A DNA stretch of 6,777 bases, from assembly GCA_022712815.1 (NCBI GenBank), contig JAFLJW010000390.1, positions 1 through 6,777 of the forward strand, written 5' to 3'. Positions 1-6,618 of the stretch are shown one piece after another (positions within the stretch are counted from its first letter, which is position 1; every line of letters begins with the position of its first letter). Under the pieces are notes generated by a model that saw only the letters and a program-made list of their open reading frames with translations, had not been told where the DNA came from and did not search any database. A program made the translations under genes and the position numbers. Source of the DNA: Pseudodesulfovibrio sp. (lineage in GTDB: Bacteria > Desulfobacterota > Desulfovibrionia > Desulfovibrionales > Desulfovibrionaceae).

Positions 1-622
1 CTAGGTTTACATCCCCCATATATTCCCCGGCAGCATCTTTGAGTATGCCTTGCATTTCCTTTAAGCTTGTCTTGTCTGTGACAGCTTCCCAGATAGCTTG
101 AGACATGGGTGTGAATTTGGCTGGCGGCAATGCCTTTTTCAATTCGGACTTGAAGTTTCCGAACCGTTTTCTTTCTTCCCATATTTTCAGAAGGTTGCCA
201 TTTTTGATGTATCCGAAAAAGAATGCGTTGAAAATAGGGTCATTCTTGACCACGGCTTTACGCATGAAAGAAGCTGCATCCATGATTTCATTTTCACAGT
301 CTTCATAATTGGCGGGATTATCCGTGGGTGACACTCCGTCTATTTCTGCTCGAAAGTTCTCAATTAGGTTGTGCTCTTCAAGGAAAGCCATACTGTCCGT
401 GAAGGACAGTATGTACGGGGTGGGCGGTGGAATAAGCGGGGCTTCATAAGTGTTTTCAATATATTGGTCGGCAGCAGCTATGCCTCGCACAAGGATCGCT
501 CCGACAATAGCTGCAGCAATTCCAGCAGCAGGATTTACTGTAGTGGCCAAGGCTACCGCCTTGTCTAGATTTTTTTTATTGGCAAATTTATTCAGTGTTT
601 TTACCATTTCTGTCTGGTTCAT
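1..622 (-). CDS. Uncharacterised third gene of the patatin cassette, 3' end outside the window
   Basis: An open frame starts at ATG 620-622 and runs 207 codons without a stop to the window edge, so the C-terminus is missing. The start follows AGGGGG (629-634) at a 6-nt spacing. The N-terminus (MNQTEMVKTLNKFANKKN) is basic and polar. Residues about 23-51 are a long Ala/Ile/Val/Gly-rich hydrophobic stretch that could be one membrane helix or a hairpin. A proline-rich turn follows (residues 62-69, PLIPPPTP), then a soluble, charged, mostly helical region (about 75-207) with aromatic clusters such as FNAFFFGYI. I recognise no family or catalytic motif. The gene begins 21 nt after the stop of the four-helix membrane protein gene, which points to one transcript and a joint role at the membrane. 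The codon use is AT-leaning like the two genes before it. That it is a real gene is fairly sure from the uninterrupted frame, ribosome site and operon position; its function is unknown. Confidence 0.8.
   Translation of the reverse strand, partial: MNQTEMVKTLNKFANKKNLDKAVALATTVNPAAGIAAAIVGAILVRGIAAADQYIENTYEAPLIPPPTPYILSFTDSMAFLEEHNLIENFRAEIDGVSPTDNPANYEDCENEIMDAASFMRKAVVKNDPIFNAFFFGYIKNGNLLKIWEERKRFGNFKSELKKALPPAKFTPMSQAIWEAVTDKTSLKEMQGILKDAAGEYMGDVNL
389..413. repeat. Perfect 10-bp inverted repeat inside the third cassette gene
   Basis: CATACTGTCC (389-398) and GGACAGTATG (404-413) are exact reverse complements around a 5-nt loop (399-403). It lies in coding sequence, where the codons read about YILSFTDSM, and would form a stable hairpin in the mRNA. 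There is no U-tract after it, so it does not look like an intrinsic terminator. It may be chance, an mRNA structure or a protein-binding site. Confidence 0.6.
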
Positions 623-643
623 ATATTTCCCCCTGTATAAGGA

Positions 644-1252
644 TTATTTCGTCGGGGTGGACAAAATTGCTTCAGCAACTTTTTTGAGTTTTTCCACTGT
701 CTGGTCGGTGAACATGCCTACCAAAGCACCGATAGCAGTATAAAAGACTATACTTGATCCTTTTCCTATGTCGTCGGGTGTGGGGTGACCCATCCCTGCC
801 CTGACAACGAGGAAAAAGATCAAAGCCAAAATTGCACCACTGAATGGCCTGAGGGTATATTTGATTACCTCTGTCTTTTTAAGGTCGCCCTTTGTTATAT
901 GGTAATAGAAGGATCGGATTGAGTGTATGAGTCCACCAAATGCACCGCTGGCAAATACGGCGATGATCGCGAGTGAGTCAGGTATGACCACGAGCTTGGA
1001 ATCGCCCACAGTGATTAGTTTTGCTGAGAACATTGATTTTGAGCCAATGGTATCCACTATATTACCTGTGATGACATCCGGTAAGACCTTTCCGATTGCA
1101 TCCTGTATCGCCGCCCAGGTGAAAAGAAGTGCGGCGGTAAGGACGATTGAAAGGATGATGAAATAGGCAACCAGAGATACGATTGTACTCATGCTCGGAG
1201 TTTCGTCCAATGAAGTCGTTGGATTTGCTATTTGGTTGTTTTCTTCAGGCAT
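644..1252 (-). CDS. Four-helix integral membrane protein encoded next to the patatin lipase
   Basis: This 202-residue protein has a polar N-terminus of about 20 residues and then four predicted membrane helices, at about 24-46, 90-112, 134-151 and 166-181. Between the first two lies a roughly 45-residue non-membrane segment (47-89). Conserved-looking patches flank the helices: GAFGGLIHSIRSF after helix 2 (103-115), LRPFSGAILALIFF entering helix 3 (134-147), and ALVGMFTDQTVEKLKK at helix 4 (176-191), which ends in an amphipathic cytosolic-type tail. I have the impression that similar LRP...RxG / GMF(S/T)DQ-VEKLK motifs recur in bacterial hypothetical membrane proteins, but cannot name a Pfam family. 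The start lies 3 nt after the patatin stop, with GGGAG (1260-1264) inside the end of that gene, so translation is probably coupled and the two proteins likely made in proportion. It could anchor, restrain or admit the lipase to the membrane; this is inferred from context only. Confidence 0.9.
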   Translation of the reverse strand: MPEENNQIANPTTSLDETPSMSTIVSLVAYFIILSIVLTAALLFTWAAIQDAIGKVLPDVITGNIVDTIGSKSMFSAKLITVGDSKLVVIPDSLAIIAVFASGAFGGLIHSIRSFYYHITKGDLKKTEVIKYTLRPFSGAILALIFFLVVRAGMGHPTPDDIGKGSSIVFYTAIGALVGMFTDQTVEKLKKVAEAILSTPTK

Positions 1253-1255
1253 GCG

Positions 1256-2287
1256 TCAACTCCCGGCCACTTTGTTTTTGGAAGTTTCTGGCGTGGCGGC
1301 GTCAAGCCATGCGAAGTATTCTTCAGTAGCTTTGGTTCCGCTATTTATGAGGTCCTGAATAGTTTGTTTGTTGAGATCAAAGTCGGTAGTTGATACGCCG
1401 AGGGCGTCAATGGAAACGGTTCTATGCCAATCGTTAGTATGCAGATGAGATTTGTTCGCCATGTCATTCATGAAGCCGACAAGAGCTGCGATGTAGTCGG
1501 GCAGACTGTCGATACTCAAAGGGGGCATCTTCTCCCTGTGTTTGAGAGCTGCTATTTTATCTCTGGTGTCCACTCGAAAGCCCAATGTTTCTTTGTTGAA
1601 TATCTGTCCATCCCATTTGAGGGATGGGTAATTGGCAGGGTCGTAGAGGTTTGGATCACCCGGAGTCGAGAGGTATGAAGGCTTGTCATACAGATCGAGA
1701 GGATAATTCCAGGTAACGCCTCCGTCGACGAGTCTGTCCCCGTTTGTACCGAGGTATGATGTGAAAAAGAGTGGAATGCTCATGGAGATTCTGACGGCCT
1801 CCCAGATCTTCTTGTCGGGTGTGCTTTCCGCATCGTATATTTCTGGAATTTGTCGGGTGAGATTGGACCCGACCACAGTCAGTTCTTTGAATGTTTCTGG
1901 ATTATCAACAGCCATGGTTTTCAATTGTGCAAAGGTGAGGTCTGGGGTTTTTGTAAGGTCATTTATACAATCTTTCATCCAATCGCTAAAGGCGTCTCCC
2001 TTGAGCCAGCCGTATTCATTCAACAGCCGAGTCGTATCCCTAAGGACTCCCCAAGAGTCATCCATGAATTTTCGGAAATTAGTTCCGCCGACAATATTCT
2101 CGACATCATCCCACTTGGCTCCCAAGGCAACGAGCGTGGCGGTGATTGCTCCGGCAGAAGTTCCTGCAACTCTGCGAATCCCGGGCATAACATTGTGTTC
2201 AGGGCTTTCCAGAATTTTGAGAGCCCCGGCATAAGCAATGCCTTTAACTCCACCGCCTTCAAACACCAGATTGACGAATTGTGACAT
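1256..2287 (-). CDS. Patatin-like phospholipase
   Basis: This 343-residue protein is a serine acyl hydrolase of the patatin fold, a family that cleaves acyl chains from phospholipids with a Ser-Asp dyad. All signature blocks are present. The oxyanion-hole loop is GGGVKG (residues 11-16) after the first beta strand, the nucleophile elbow is GTSAG with Ser44, and the catalytic Asp188 is in DGG (188-190). The segment AVRISMSIPLFF (164-175) is the usual strand-helix before the Asp, and the C-terminal stretch with VSIDALGVSTTDFDL resembles other bacterial patatins. No signal peptide or membrane helix is seen, so the enzyme is probably cytosolic and meets the membrane from inside. The start is ATG 2285-2287 with GGAG (2293-2296) at 5 nt. 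It is the first gene of the three-gene cassette. Patatins are known effectors in some anti-phage systems such as CBASS, and also serve as secreted toxins or housekeeping lipases; no cyclase or sensor gene is visible here to decide. The family call is firm, the role open. Confidence 0.96.
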   Translation of the reverse strand: MSQFVNLVFEGGGVKGIAYAGALKILESPEHNVMPGIRRVAGTSAGAITATLVALGAKWDDVENIVGGTNFRKFMDDSWGVLRDTTRLLNEYGWLKGDAFSDWMKDCINDLTKTPDLTFAQLKTMAVDNPETFKELTVVGSNLTRQIPEIYDAESTPDKKIWEAVRISMSIPLFFTSYLGTNGDRLVDGGVTWNYPLDLYDKPSYLSTPGDPNLYDPANYPSLKWDGQIFNKETLGFRVDTRDKIAALKHREKMPPLSIDSLPDYIAALVGFMNDMANKSHLHTNDWHRTVSIDALGVSTTDFDLNKQTIQDLINSGTKATEEYFAWLDAATPETSKNKVAGS

Positions 2288-2353
2288 TTTCTCTCCATAG
2301 CTGACGAGTAATGTGATCCCAAAGTCGATACGGCATAAAGTATAGTTTTAGGT

Positions 2354-2384
2354 ATTATCTTTCATGGGGGCATAGGGAAGTCAA
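2354..2384 (-). promoter_or_regulatory. Candidate sigma70-type promoter of the patatin cassette
   Basis: On the minus strand TTGACT (2379-2384, 5 of 6 to the -35 consensus) is followed by GATAAT (2354-2359, 5 of 6 to the -10 consensus). The 19-bp spacer is longer than the preferred 17. It would leave a leader of about 60 nt before the patatin ATG. The hexamers are good but the spacing is poor, so this is only a candidate. Confidence 0.35.
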
Positions 2385-2542
2385 TATGTTTTCCCGCGAG
2401 GTCAAAGGACGAATGGATGGGGCGCTCTTCAGGGGTGAACGTTTCGGGTCGCCACGTCCTCTCCTTCGCAATGATTGGAATCAATATCCCTTAATCTGCA
2501 TGAAGTTCAGAGAATGTATGATTGAATTCTTGACGGATTGGC

Positions 2543-2573
2543 TTGGAAAAATCAAACTCCCCTGACAAATAAT
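2543..2573 (+). promoter_or_regulatory. Candidate promoter of the dimethylargininase gene
   Basis: AATAAT (2568-2573) matches five of six -10 bases. The best upstream partner is TTGGAA (2543-2548, four of six), with a wide 19-bp spacer. A better -35-like hexamer, TTGACG (2530-2535), has no good -10 at the right distance. The -10 candidate lies inside the palindrome at 2563-2580, so a bound protein would block it. Confidence 0.25.
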
Positions 2574-2580
2574 ACTGTCA
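2563..2580. promoter_or_regulatory. Operator-like palindrome TGACA-N8-TGTCA before the dimethylargininase gene
   Basis: TGACA (2563-2567) and TGTCA (2576-2580) are exact inverted arms around 8 AT-rich bases; the centre is about 28 bp before the start codon. Size and position suit a dimeric helix-turn-helix repressor site that covers the -10 region. The arms are short, so a chance match is possible. Confidence 0.35.
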
Positions 2581-2599
2581 CGAAAGGAGATCAGAATAG

Positions 2600-3358
2600 A
2601 TGTTTACACGTGCCATTACCCGCCGCCCATCGCAAGAAATGGTGGACGGCATCACAACCGCCGGTCTGGGGAAGCCCGATTACGAGCTGGCCCTCAAGCA
2701 ACACGCCGCCTATTGTCAGACACTGACAGGTCTCGGCCTTGACGTCACTATACTGGACCCGGAGCCGGGATACCCGGATTGCTGTTTTGTCGAAGACACC
2801 GCGGTGGTTTGCGAGCATGTGGCAATCATCGCCTCACTTGGTGCAGCCTCACGACGGGGAGAGCAGAAAACCATCGAACCGGTCCTTGCTCAGCACAAAC
2901 CCATCGAGCGAGTGCAGGCTCCCGCATCTTTTGAGGGCGGGGATGTACTTCAGGTGGACGATACCTTTTTCATCGGGCTGTCCGAGCGCACCAACAAGGC
3001 CGGGGCCGAATCTTTGGGCGCGACAGTGGCAAAGCATGGATACGCCTGGAAGGCAATCAAGTGCGGGCCGAGCCTCCATTTCAAGACGGATGTCAACTAT
3101 GTGGGAGACGGAGTGCTTCTTGTTTCGCCATACTTCAAGGATTCCCCTGAGTTGGCCGGATTTGAGCGCATAGTGGTGGAAGATGATGAGGCGTATGCCC
3201 GCAATTGTCTGTTCGTGAACGGCACGATCATTGTGCCGGATGGTTTTCCTGAGACTTTGGCGAAGATCAAGGCACTTGGCAGGCCGTTTGTAGTGCTTGA
3301 TGTTTCGGAATATCGAAAACTGGACGGTGGGTTAACCTGTCTTTCTCTTCGGTTTTAG
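2600..3358 (+). CDS. ddaH: Dimethylargininase (NG,NG-dimethylarginine dimethylaminohydrolase, DDAH family)
   Basis: This 252-residue protein is a cytosolic guanidine-modifying enzyme of the pentein fold, like the bacterial DDAHs, which hydrolyse methylated arginines to citrulline and a methylamine. The visible motifs are FVEDTAVV (63-70), FEGGDVL with Glu112 (111-117), SLHFKTD with His160 (158-164), and the C-terminal DGGLTCLSLRF with the nucleophile Cys247 (242-252). Length and the Glu112/His160/Cys247 spacing agree with the Pseudomonas aeruginosa enzyme (Glu114/His162/Cys249 as I recall it), so all catalytic residues seem present. The ATG at 2600 follows AAAGGAG with about 9-10 nt. It stands alone, divergent from the lipase cassette, and ends at a strong terminator. 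Citrulline-releasing activity could feed arginine metabolism. A relative acting on another guanidine (free arginine, creatinine-like compounds) cannot be excluded, because specificity residues were not checked. Family assignment is firm, substrate less so. Confidence 0.93.
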   Translation: MFTRAITRRPSQEMVDGITTAGLGKPDYELALKQHAAYCQTLTGLGLDVTILDPEPGYPDCCFVEDTAVVCEHVAIIASLGAASRRGEQKTIEPVLAQHKPIERVQAPASFEGGDVLQVDDTFFIGLSERTNKAGAESLGATVAKHGYAWKAIKCGPSLHFKTDVNYVGDGVLLVSPYFKDSPELAGFERIVVEDDEAYARNCLFVNGTIIVPDGFPETLAKIKALGRPFVVLDVSEYRKLDGGLTCLSLRF

Positions 3359-3370
3359 TCGTTGAAAAAT

Positions 3371-3407
3371 AAAAAAGACCGGGCAGATTTTTTGCCCGGT
3401 CTTTTTT
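3371..3407. terminator. Bidirectional intrinsic terminator between convergent genes
   Basis: A perfect 15-bp stem (3371-3385 with 3393-3407) closes a 7-nt loop; the core is GACCGGGCA/TGCCCGGTC. A-tract on the left arm and T-tract on the right arm give a U-run downstream in either direction. It lies 12 nt after the dimethylargininase stop and 11 nt after the AsmA-family stop, so it can end both transcripts. Confidence 0.95.
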
Positions 3408-3418
3408 TGTTTTTCAGG

Positions 3419-5461
3419 TTATTGCGTGAGGAGACCTTTCAGGAAACCGCCGAGTTCTTTTTTGGTATCTGTTGAGCCGGATTCTTTTGCTCCGCCACCA
3501 AGGATGTTCTTGCGCAGATTGTCTTCCAACTTTTTGGTGCCGTCCTTGAAGGTCCCTTTGAGCAGGACCTCGGCCATGGCCTTGCCGTCCAGCCCGATAT
3601 TCGGGTTGTCCAGAGCTCCTTCTACCTTGATGGGCAGTGGTAATCCTTTCAGGTCTTCCAGCGAGGTGCCGTCCTGACCTTTGAGAGTGCCGACCACGGT
3701 GACAACGGCAGTGTAGTCCACGGAGTTCTTGGGCAGGTCTGCCCAACCCTTGCCGGTGACACGCAGGAGCGGAGACTTCATGAACAGGTCATTGTTGGTG
3801 ATGTGGCCGTTTTCCATGACTGCACTGCCAAGCAGTTCGGCAAAGTCGGTTTTTTCCGGTTCAGCCGGGCTGGTTGGTTTGCCCTTGAGCTTGTTGAATG
3901 TGTCGCGCAGCATCTTGGCAACGTTTACGCCGTTGACGGCCCCGTCAGTGAAGGCAAAGGACGCGGTTCCGGTCAGGCTTTTCTTGATGTTGTCAGGTGT
4001 CAGCCCGGAACCGTGAATATTGTACTTGACCAAGGTTGAGCCATGCAGGGGGTCCTTTCCGGTCAGGTCCTTGAGCAGTGGCCCGACCTGTACCCCCTTG
4101 AGAGTGGCGATTTCTTTCCACGTGGCGATCTTCGGATTGGCATCAAGCACGCCTTGACCTGTCAGGACCCCTTCATACAGCATGGCGGAGAAAGGCTTGG
4201 TGGTGATGATACCGTTTTTGGCTCGCACCTCGCACAGAATTTCCGAGATATGCAGATTCATGGCCTTGACCTTGCCGATGGTCAGTTTGCCGGTCAGGTC
4301 GAGAGTCTTTAGTGCGCTCAGGTCCGGTTCCTGAGCTGGTCCGGTGTTTGCTCCGGTCTGGGCAGGTTTGGAATCGTTGCCCTTGGAGTCCGCTGCCGGC
4401 GGCAGGTATCGGTCCACGTCGATATCATCCACCTTGAGCACAAAGGCGATGACTGGTTTGTTGAAGTTCCTGACGGAGCCGGTGCCTTCGATGGTGGTGT
4501 CGTCCAGCTTGAAGGTCAGCTTTTCCAGCGAGGCAGAGTCGGCGGTTCCGTAATATTTGATGTCCGCAGACATCTTTTCCAGAACTTTGGGGTCTGCCGT
4601 GACCGGCGGTTCCATGCCTATCTGCGCCATCAGTTTGCGCAGGCTTGTTTCGGCCAGCTTAAGCTCTCCGGAAAAGTCGAGTTTGTCGTCTTTGCTTTTG
4701 GCAAAAAATATCCCGGTGATTTTCATGCCGAGCGCATCGAGTGCCATCTCATCTATTTCAAAGGTTCCGGCATTGAGGTCGAACAGGGCGTAGCCTGTCA
4801 ATTCGGGGCGGGTGTCGATTTTCGGACCACCGAGTTTGAGATCAAAGGTCAGCTTGAAGGGAAAGCGGACCTTGTCGCCCATTGCGCCGATTTTAAGATT
4901 GAGGTTGCTCAGGGATGTCTTTTCCCCGGCCTGCTGATCGTCAAAAATCACATTGGCGTTGGTGATTTCAATGCCGTCCACGGACAACGCTTCAATTTTG
5001 CTCCCGCCGCTTTCGCTCTTCTCTTCTGGTTCGGATGCTTTTGGCTGGTCTGTCTTTGCTTTGGTCAGGTCGTCCCAGTTGGTTACTCCCTTACTGTTCT
5101 TGGCGAGATTGAGGGTAAAACCATCAAGGACAATGGTGCCGATGGCGATTTCGCCTGAGAGCAGGGGCAGGATCTGGATGGAGGCCTCTGCCTTGTTGAT
5201 GCGGACCATCTCGTCCGGGGCGAACCCTCTGGCATTACCAAGGGCCATGGGGCCGACTTCAAGTCCCAGCCAGGGGAAGAAATTGAAGCTGATATCGCCC
5301 TCGAACTTGAGTTCTCGCCCGGTCTCACCCTTCACTGCCTGGGCGATTTCTTCCTTGTACTCATTGGGATCGACCGTGAGTACGAGAATGATGGCCGCCA
5401 GGATGAAAACGGTGGCGAATATTCCGGCTGCGATCAATCCTATTTTTACTGATTTGTTCAT
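3419..5461 (-). CDS. AsmA-family protein, inner-membrane anchored
   Basis: The 680-residue product begins with a short basic tail and one membrane helix (about residues 7-29, GLIAAGIFATVFILAAIILV), so most of it should lie in the periplasm. Residues about 30-133 match the AsmA N-terminal pattern: DPNEYK...ITGREL-like GETGRELKFEGDI, then FPWLGLEVGPMALGNARGF, ASIQILPLLSGEIAIGTIVLDG and GVTNWDDL. Two low-complexity linkers (about 134-155, Lys/Glu/Ser-rich; about 351-379, Pro/Asp/Asn/Gln/Thr-rich) divide the beta-rich body. The C-terminal part (about 380-640) has the AsmA-type repeats with GSGLTPDNIKKSLTGTASFAF and GAVNGVNVAKML. AsmA-like proteins are long beta-groove proteins implicated in phospholipid transport and outer-membrane homeostasis; this role is known for the family, not shown here. 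The start is ATG 5459-5461, chosen because AAGGAG (5468-5473) sits 6 nt upstream and the helix follows at once; a 46-codon upstream extension in the same frame looks untranslated. It follows the DUF1786 gene by 101 bp. Confidence 0.95.
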   Translation of the reverse strand: MNKSVKIGLIAAGIFATVFILAAIILVLTVDPNEYKEEIAQAVKGETGRELKFEGDISFNFFPWLGLEVGPMALGNARGFAPDEMVRINKAEASIQILPLLSGEIAIGTIVLDGFTLNLAKNSKGVTNWDDLTKAKTDQPKASEPEEKSESGGSKIEALSVDGIEITNANVIFDDQQAGEKTSLSNLNLKIGAMGDKVRFPFKLTFDLKLGGPKIDTRPELTGYALFDLNAGTFEIDEMALDALGMKITGIFFAKSKDDKLDFSGELKLAETSLRKLMAQIGMEPPVTADPKVLEKMSADIKYYGTADSASLEKLTFKLDDTTIEGTGSVRNFNKPVIAFVLKVDDIDVDRYLPPAADSKGNDSKPAQTGANTGPAQEPDLSALKTLDLTGKLTIGKVKAMNLHISEILCEVRAKNGIITTKPFSAMLYEGVLTGQGVLDANPKIATWKEIATLKGVQVGPLLKDLTGKDPLHGSTLVKYNIHGSGLTPDNIKKSLTGTASFAFTDGAVNGVNVAKMLRDTFNKLKGKPTSPAEPEKTDFAELLGSAVMENGHITNNDLFMKSPLLRVTGKGWADLPKNSVDYTAVVTVVGTLKGQDGTSLEDLKGLPLPIKVEGALDNPNIGLDGKAMAEVLLKGTFKDGTKKLEDNLRKNILGGGAKESGSTDTKKELGGFLKGLLTQ

Positions 5462-5473
5462 GTTGTGCTCCTT

Positions 5474-5494
5474 ATAGAGGTCAAATTGCTCTAT
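5474..5494 (-). repeat. Small inverted repeat abutting the AsmA-family ribosome site
   Basis: In mRNA sense ATAGAG (5489-5494) and CTCTAT (5474-5479) can pair around a 9-nt loop, and the stem ends directly at the AAGGAG of the AsmA-family gene. It is short and AU-rich, so it is at most a weak modulator of translation and may be chance. Confidence 0.3.
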
Positions 5495-5562
5495 CTTGGA
5501 GGCTATCATGCCCTGCAAAGAGTGCCTAGAAAAGATATAAGGTTCTAACGGCAAGACGTTTT

Positions 5563-6591
5563 CTATCGCATGGAAAGCCCCTTGATCAGGCCAAAGCACC
5601 CGGCAAGCATCATGTCACCGCCCGGTGCCGGGAAGGAGACATCATAGCCGTCGAGCATGGTCCGGCGCGGACCGAGTACGTGGGTGGGGCCAAAGCCGTT
5701 GGCCTCGGCAGGCAAGGTGTTGGTCAGGCAGCCATGGCCTCTGTTCTCGAAAACCTGCTCAAAACTGAGGCATCCGCAGCGGAATTGCTCAAGATCGGAC
5801 CAGAGCTTTTCGCCGTCAACCCAGCCGGTGTGGTGCTCGTAGACACCGTGAATGACTCCCTTGAAAAGCAGAAAGGCGACGAGGTGGGAATTGCCGATAT
5901 TGACCAGTGTGATGCCGGTTTCATGACTTTGTTTTTCTATTTCGTCCACGAAGAGCGCACCGAGTACGGCGGCTGCTCCGGTGTCGGTCACGACGCCGCC
6001 GCTGATATCTTCCTGAAGGTCCTTGAGTCGGGTCAGCATGGTTGGAGGGGTATCGTAGATCAATGATTCCGGGTGGCCTCCGCCTTCATTCAGAAAGGAT
6101 TGCCAGAGCTTGAAGCGTCCACGGCGGTTGGACTGGCCGGGATGAAAACCATGGTCCTGAGCACAGGCGGCAATGGCGTCCGGCCATGGGAGTTCGGCTG
6201 CGGTCAGGAAATTGCGCCACCATGTTTCGTCGAAATCGGTCAGCCGGACAGGCGTAAATCCACTTGGGCAGGTGTCGGTGATTTCGATGCCCATGTCAGT
6301 GACGCGGGTCAGGTCGTCGGCCATGGTGTAGGCTGCACTTTTCTGGGCCGCCACTTTTAATCCGGCTTGCAGATGGGCACGGATGAACCGGGTCACGCCG
6401 CCGCCCATGTTGCGATCATGCAGCCAGATATCCTTGCCCTGCAAACGCAGTCCTTCCATTCGCTTGCCTATCTGCAAGGCAGGAGCGGGCAACACGAACT
6501 TGGGGCAGTTTTCGATTTCGATATCAGGTGAGTAGAGCAGCACATCCTGAGTGCCGCTTCCAATATCCAAGCATAGTATTGTTTTACCCAA
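5563..6591 (-). CDS. DUF1786 family protein (ASKHA-like fold), TTG start
   Basis: A 342-residue protein of the family Pfam calls DUF1786, sometimes labelled as a pyruvate formate-lyase activating enzyme without, to my knowledge, experimental support. It has actin/sugar-kinase-like nucleotide motifs: LCLDIGSGTQDVLLY (about 6-20, phosphate-1 loop with Asp9), NMGGG (61-65), VTDTGAAAVLGAL (201-213) and LVNIGNSH (229-236, phosphate-2-like). A family signature QDHGFHPGQSNR (145-156) and a Gly/Met-rich C-terminus (GGDMMLAGCFGLI) are also present; no Fe-S CxxxCxxC motif of radical-SAM activases is seen. I choose the TTG at 6589-6591: AAAGGAG (6598-6604) lies 6 nt before it and the phosphate-1 strand begins four residues on. 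Longer in-frame starts (TTG 6654, ATG 6627) add a polar Tyr/Ser/Lys-rich tail that does not resemble the family and lie upstream of or within the candidate promoter. It may share a transcript with the AsmA-family gene. The reaction is unknown. Confidence 0.9.
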   Translation of the reverse strand: MGKTILCLDIGSGTQDVLLYSPDIEIENCPKFVLPAPALQIGKRMEGLRLQGKDIWLHDRNMGGGVTRFIRAHLQAGLKVAAQKSAAYTMADDLTRVTDMGIEITDTCPSGFTPVRLTDFDETWWRNFLTAAELPWPDAIAACAQDHGFHPGQSNRRGRFKLWQSFLNEGGGHPESLIYDTPPTMLTRLKDLQEDISGGVVTDTGAAAVLGALFVDEIEKQSHETGITLVNIGNSHLVAFLLFKGVIHGVYEHHTGWVDGEKLWSDLEQFRCGCLSFEQVFENRGHGCLTNTLPAEANGFGPTHVLGPRRTMLDGYDVSFPAPGGDMMLAGCFGLIKGLSMR

Positions 6592-6618
6592 AATTATCTC
6601 CTTTGATTTGGAATATGA

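Larger units (their letters stand above)
2288..2599. other. 312-bp divergent intergenic region
   Basis: This gap separates the leftward patatin cassette from the rightward dimethylargininase gene. It holds a candidate promoter for each side (listed separately) and a TGACA-N8-TGTCA palindrome close to the plus-strand gene. A 59-codon plus-strand frame (2386-2565) crosses most of it but lacks a good ribosome site. No tRNA, mobile-element end or long repeat was recognised. The GC-poor composition of the cassette seems to give way to the richer right-hand part here. Confidence 0.6.

Noticed and set aside
1..2287. Calling the lipase cassette a CBASS system
   Set aside because: CBASS needs a CD-NTase nucleotide cyclase; none is in the window and neither membrane gene resembles one.
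2020..2322. 100-codon minus-strand frame overlapping the patatin N-terminus
   Set aside because: It is the neighbouring frame of the patatin gene, whose catalytic motifs prove the other frame is used.
2386..2565. 59-codon plus-strand frame filling most of the 2288-2599 gap (MFSREVKGRMDGALF...)
   Set aside because: No convincing ribosome site, no recognised motif, and a frame of this length in about 300 bp is expected by chance fairly often; it also ends inside the palindrome.
4953..5477. 174-codon plus-strand frame opposite the AsmA-family gene
   Set aside because: It is antisense to a well-supported gene with domain matches and has a low-complexity Ser/Leu-rich composition typical of a shadow frame.
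5462..5562. Own promoter for the AsmA-family gene in the 101-bp gap
   Set aside because: The best pair (TTGCAG, N17, GATAGA on the minus strand) matches only three of six bases in each hexamer, so it was not listed.
5563..6591. Annotation as pyruvate formate-lyase activating enzyme
   Set aside because: Radical-SAM activases carry a CxxxCxxC cluster motif near the N-terminus, which is absent; the visible motifs are ASKHA-like.
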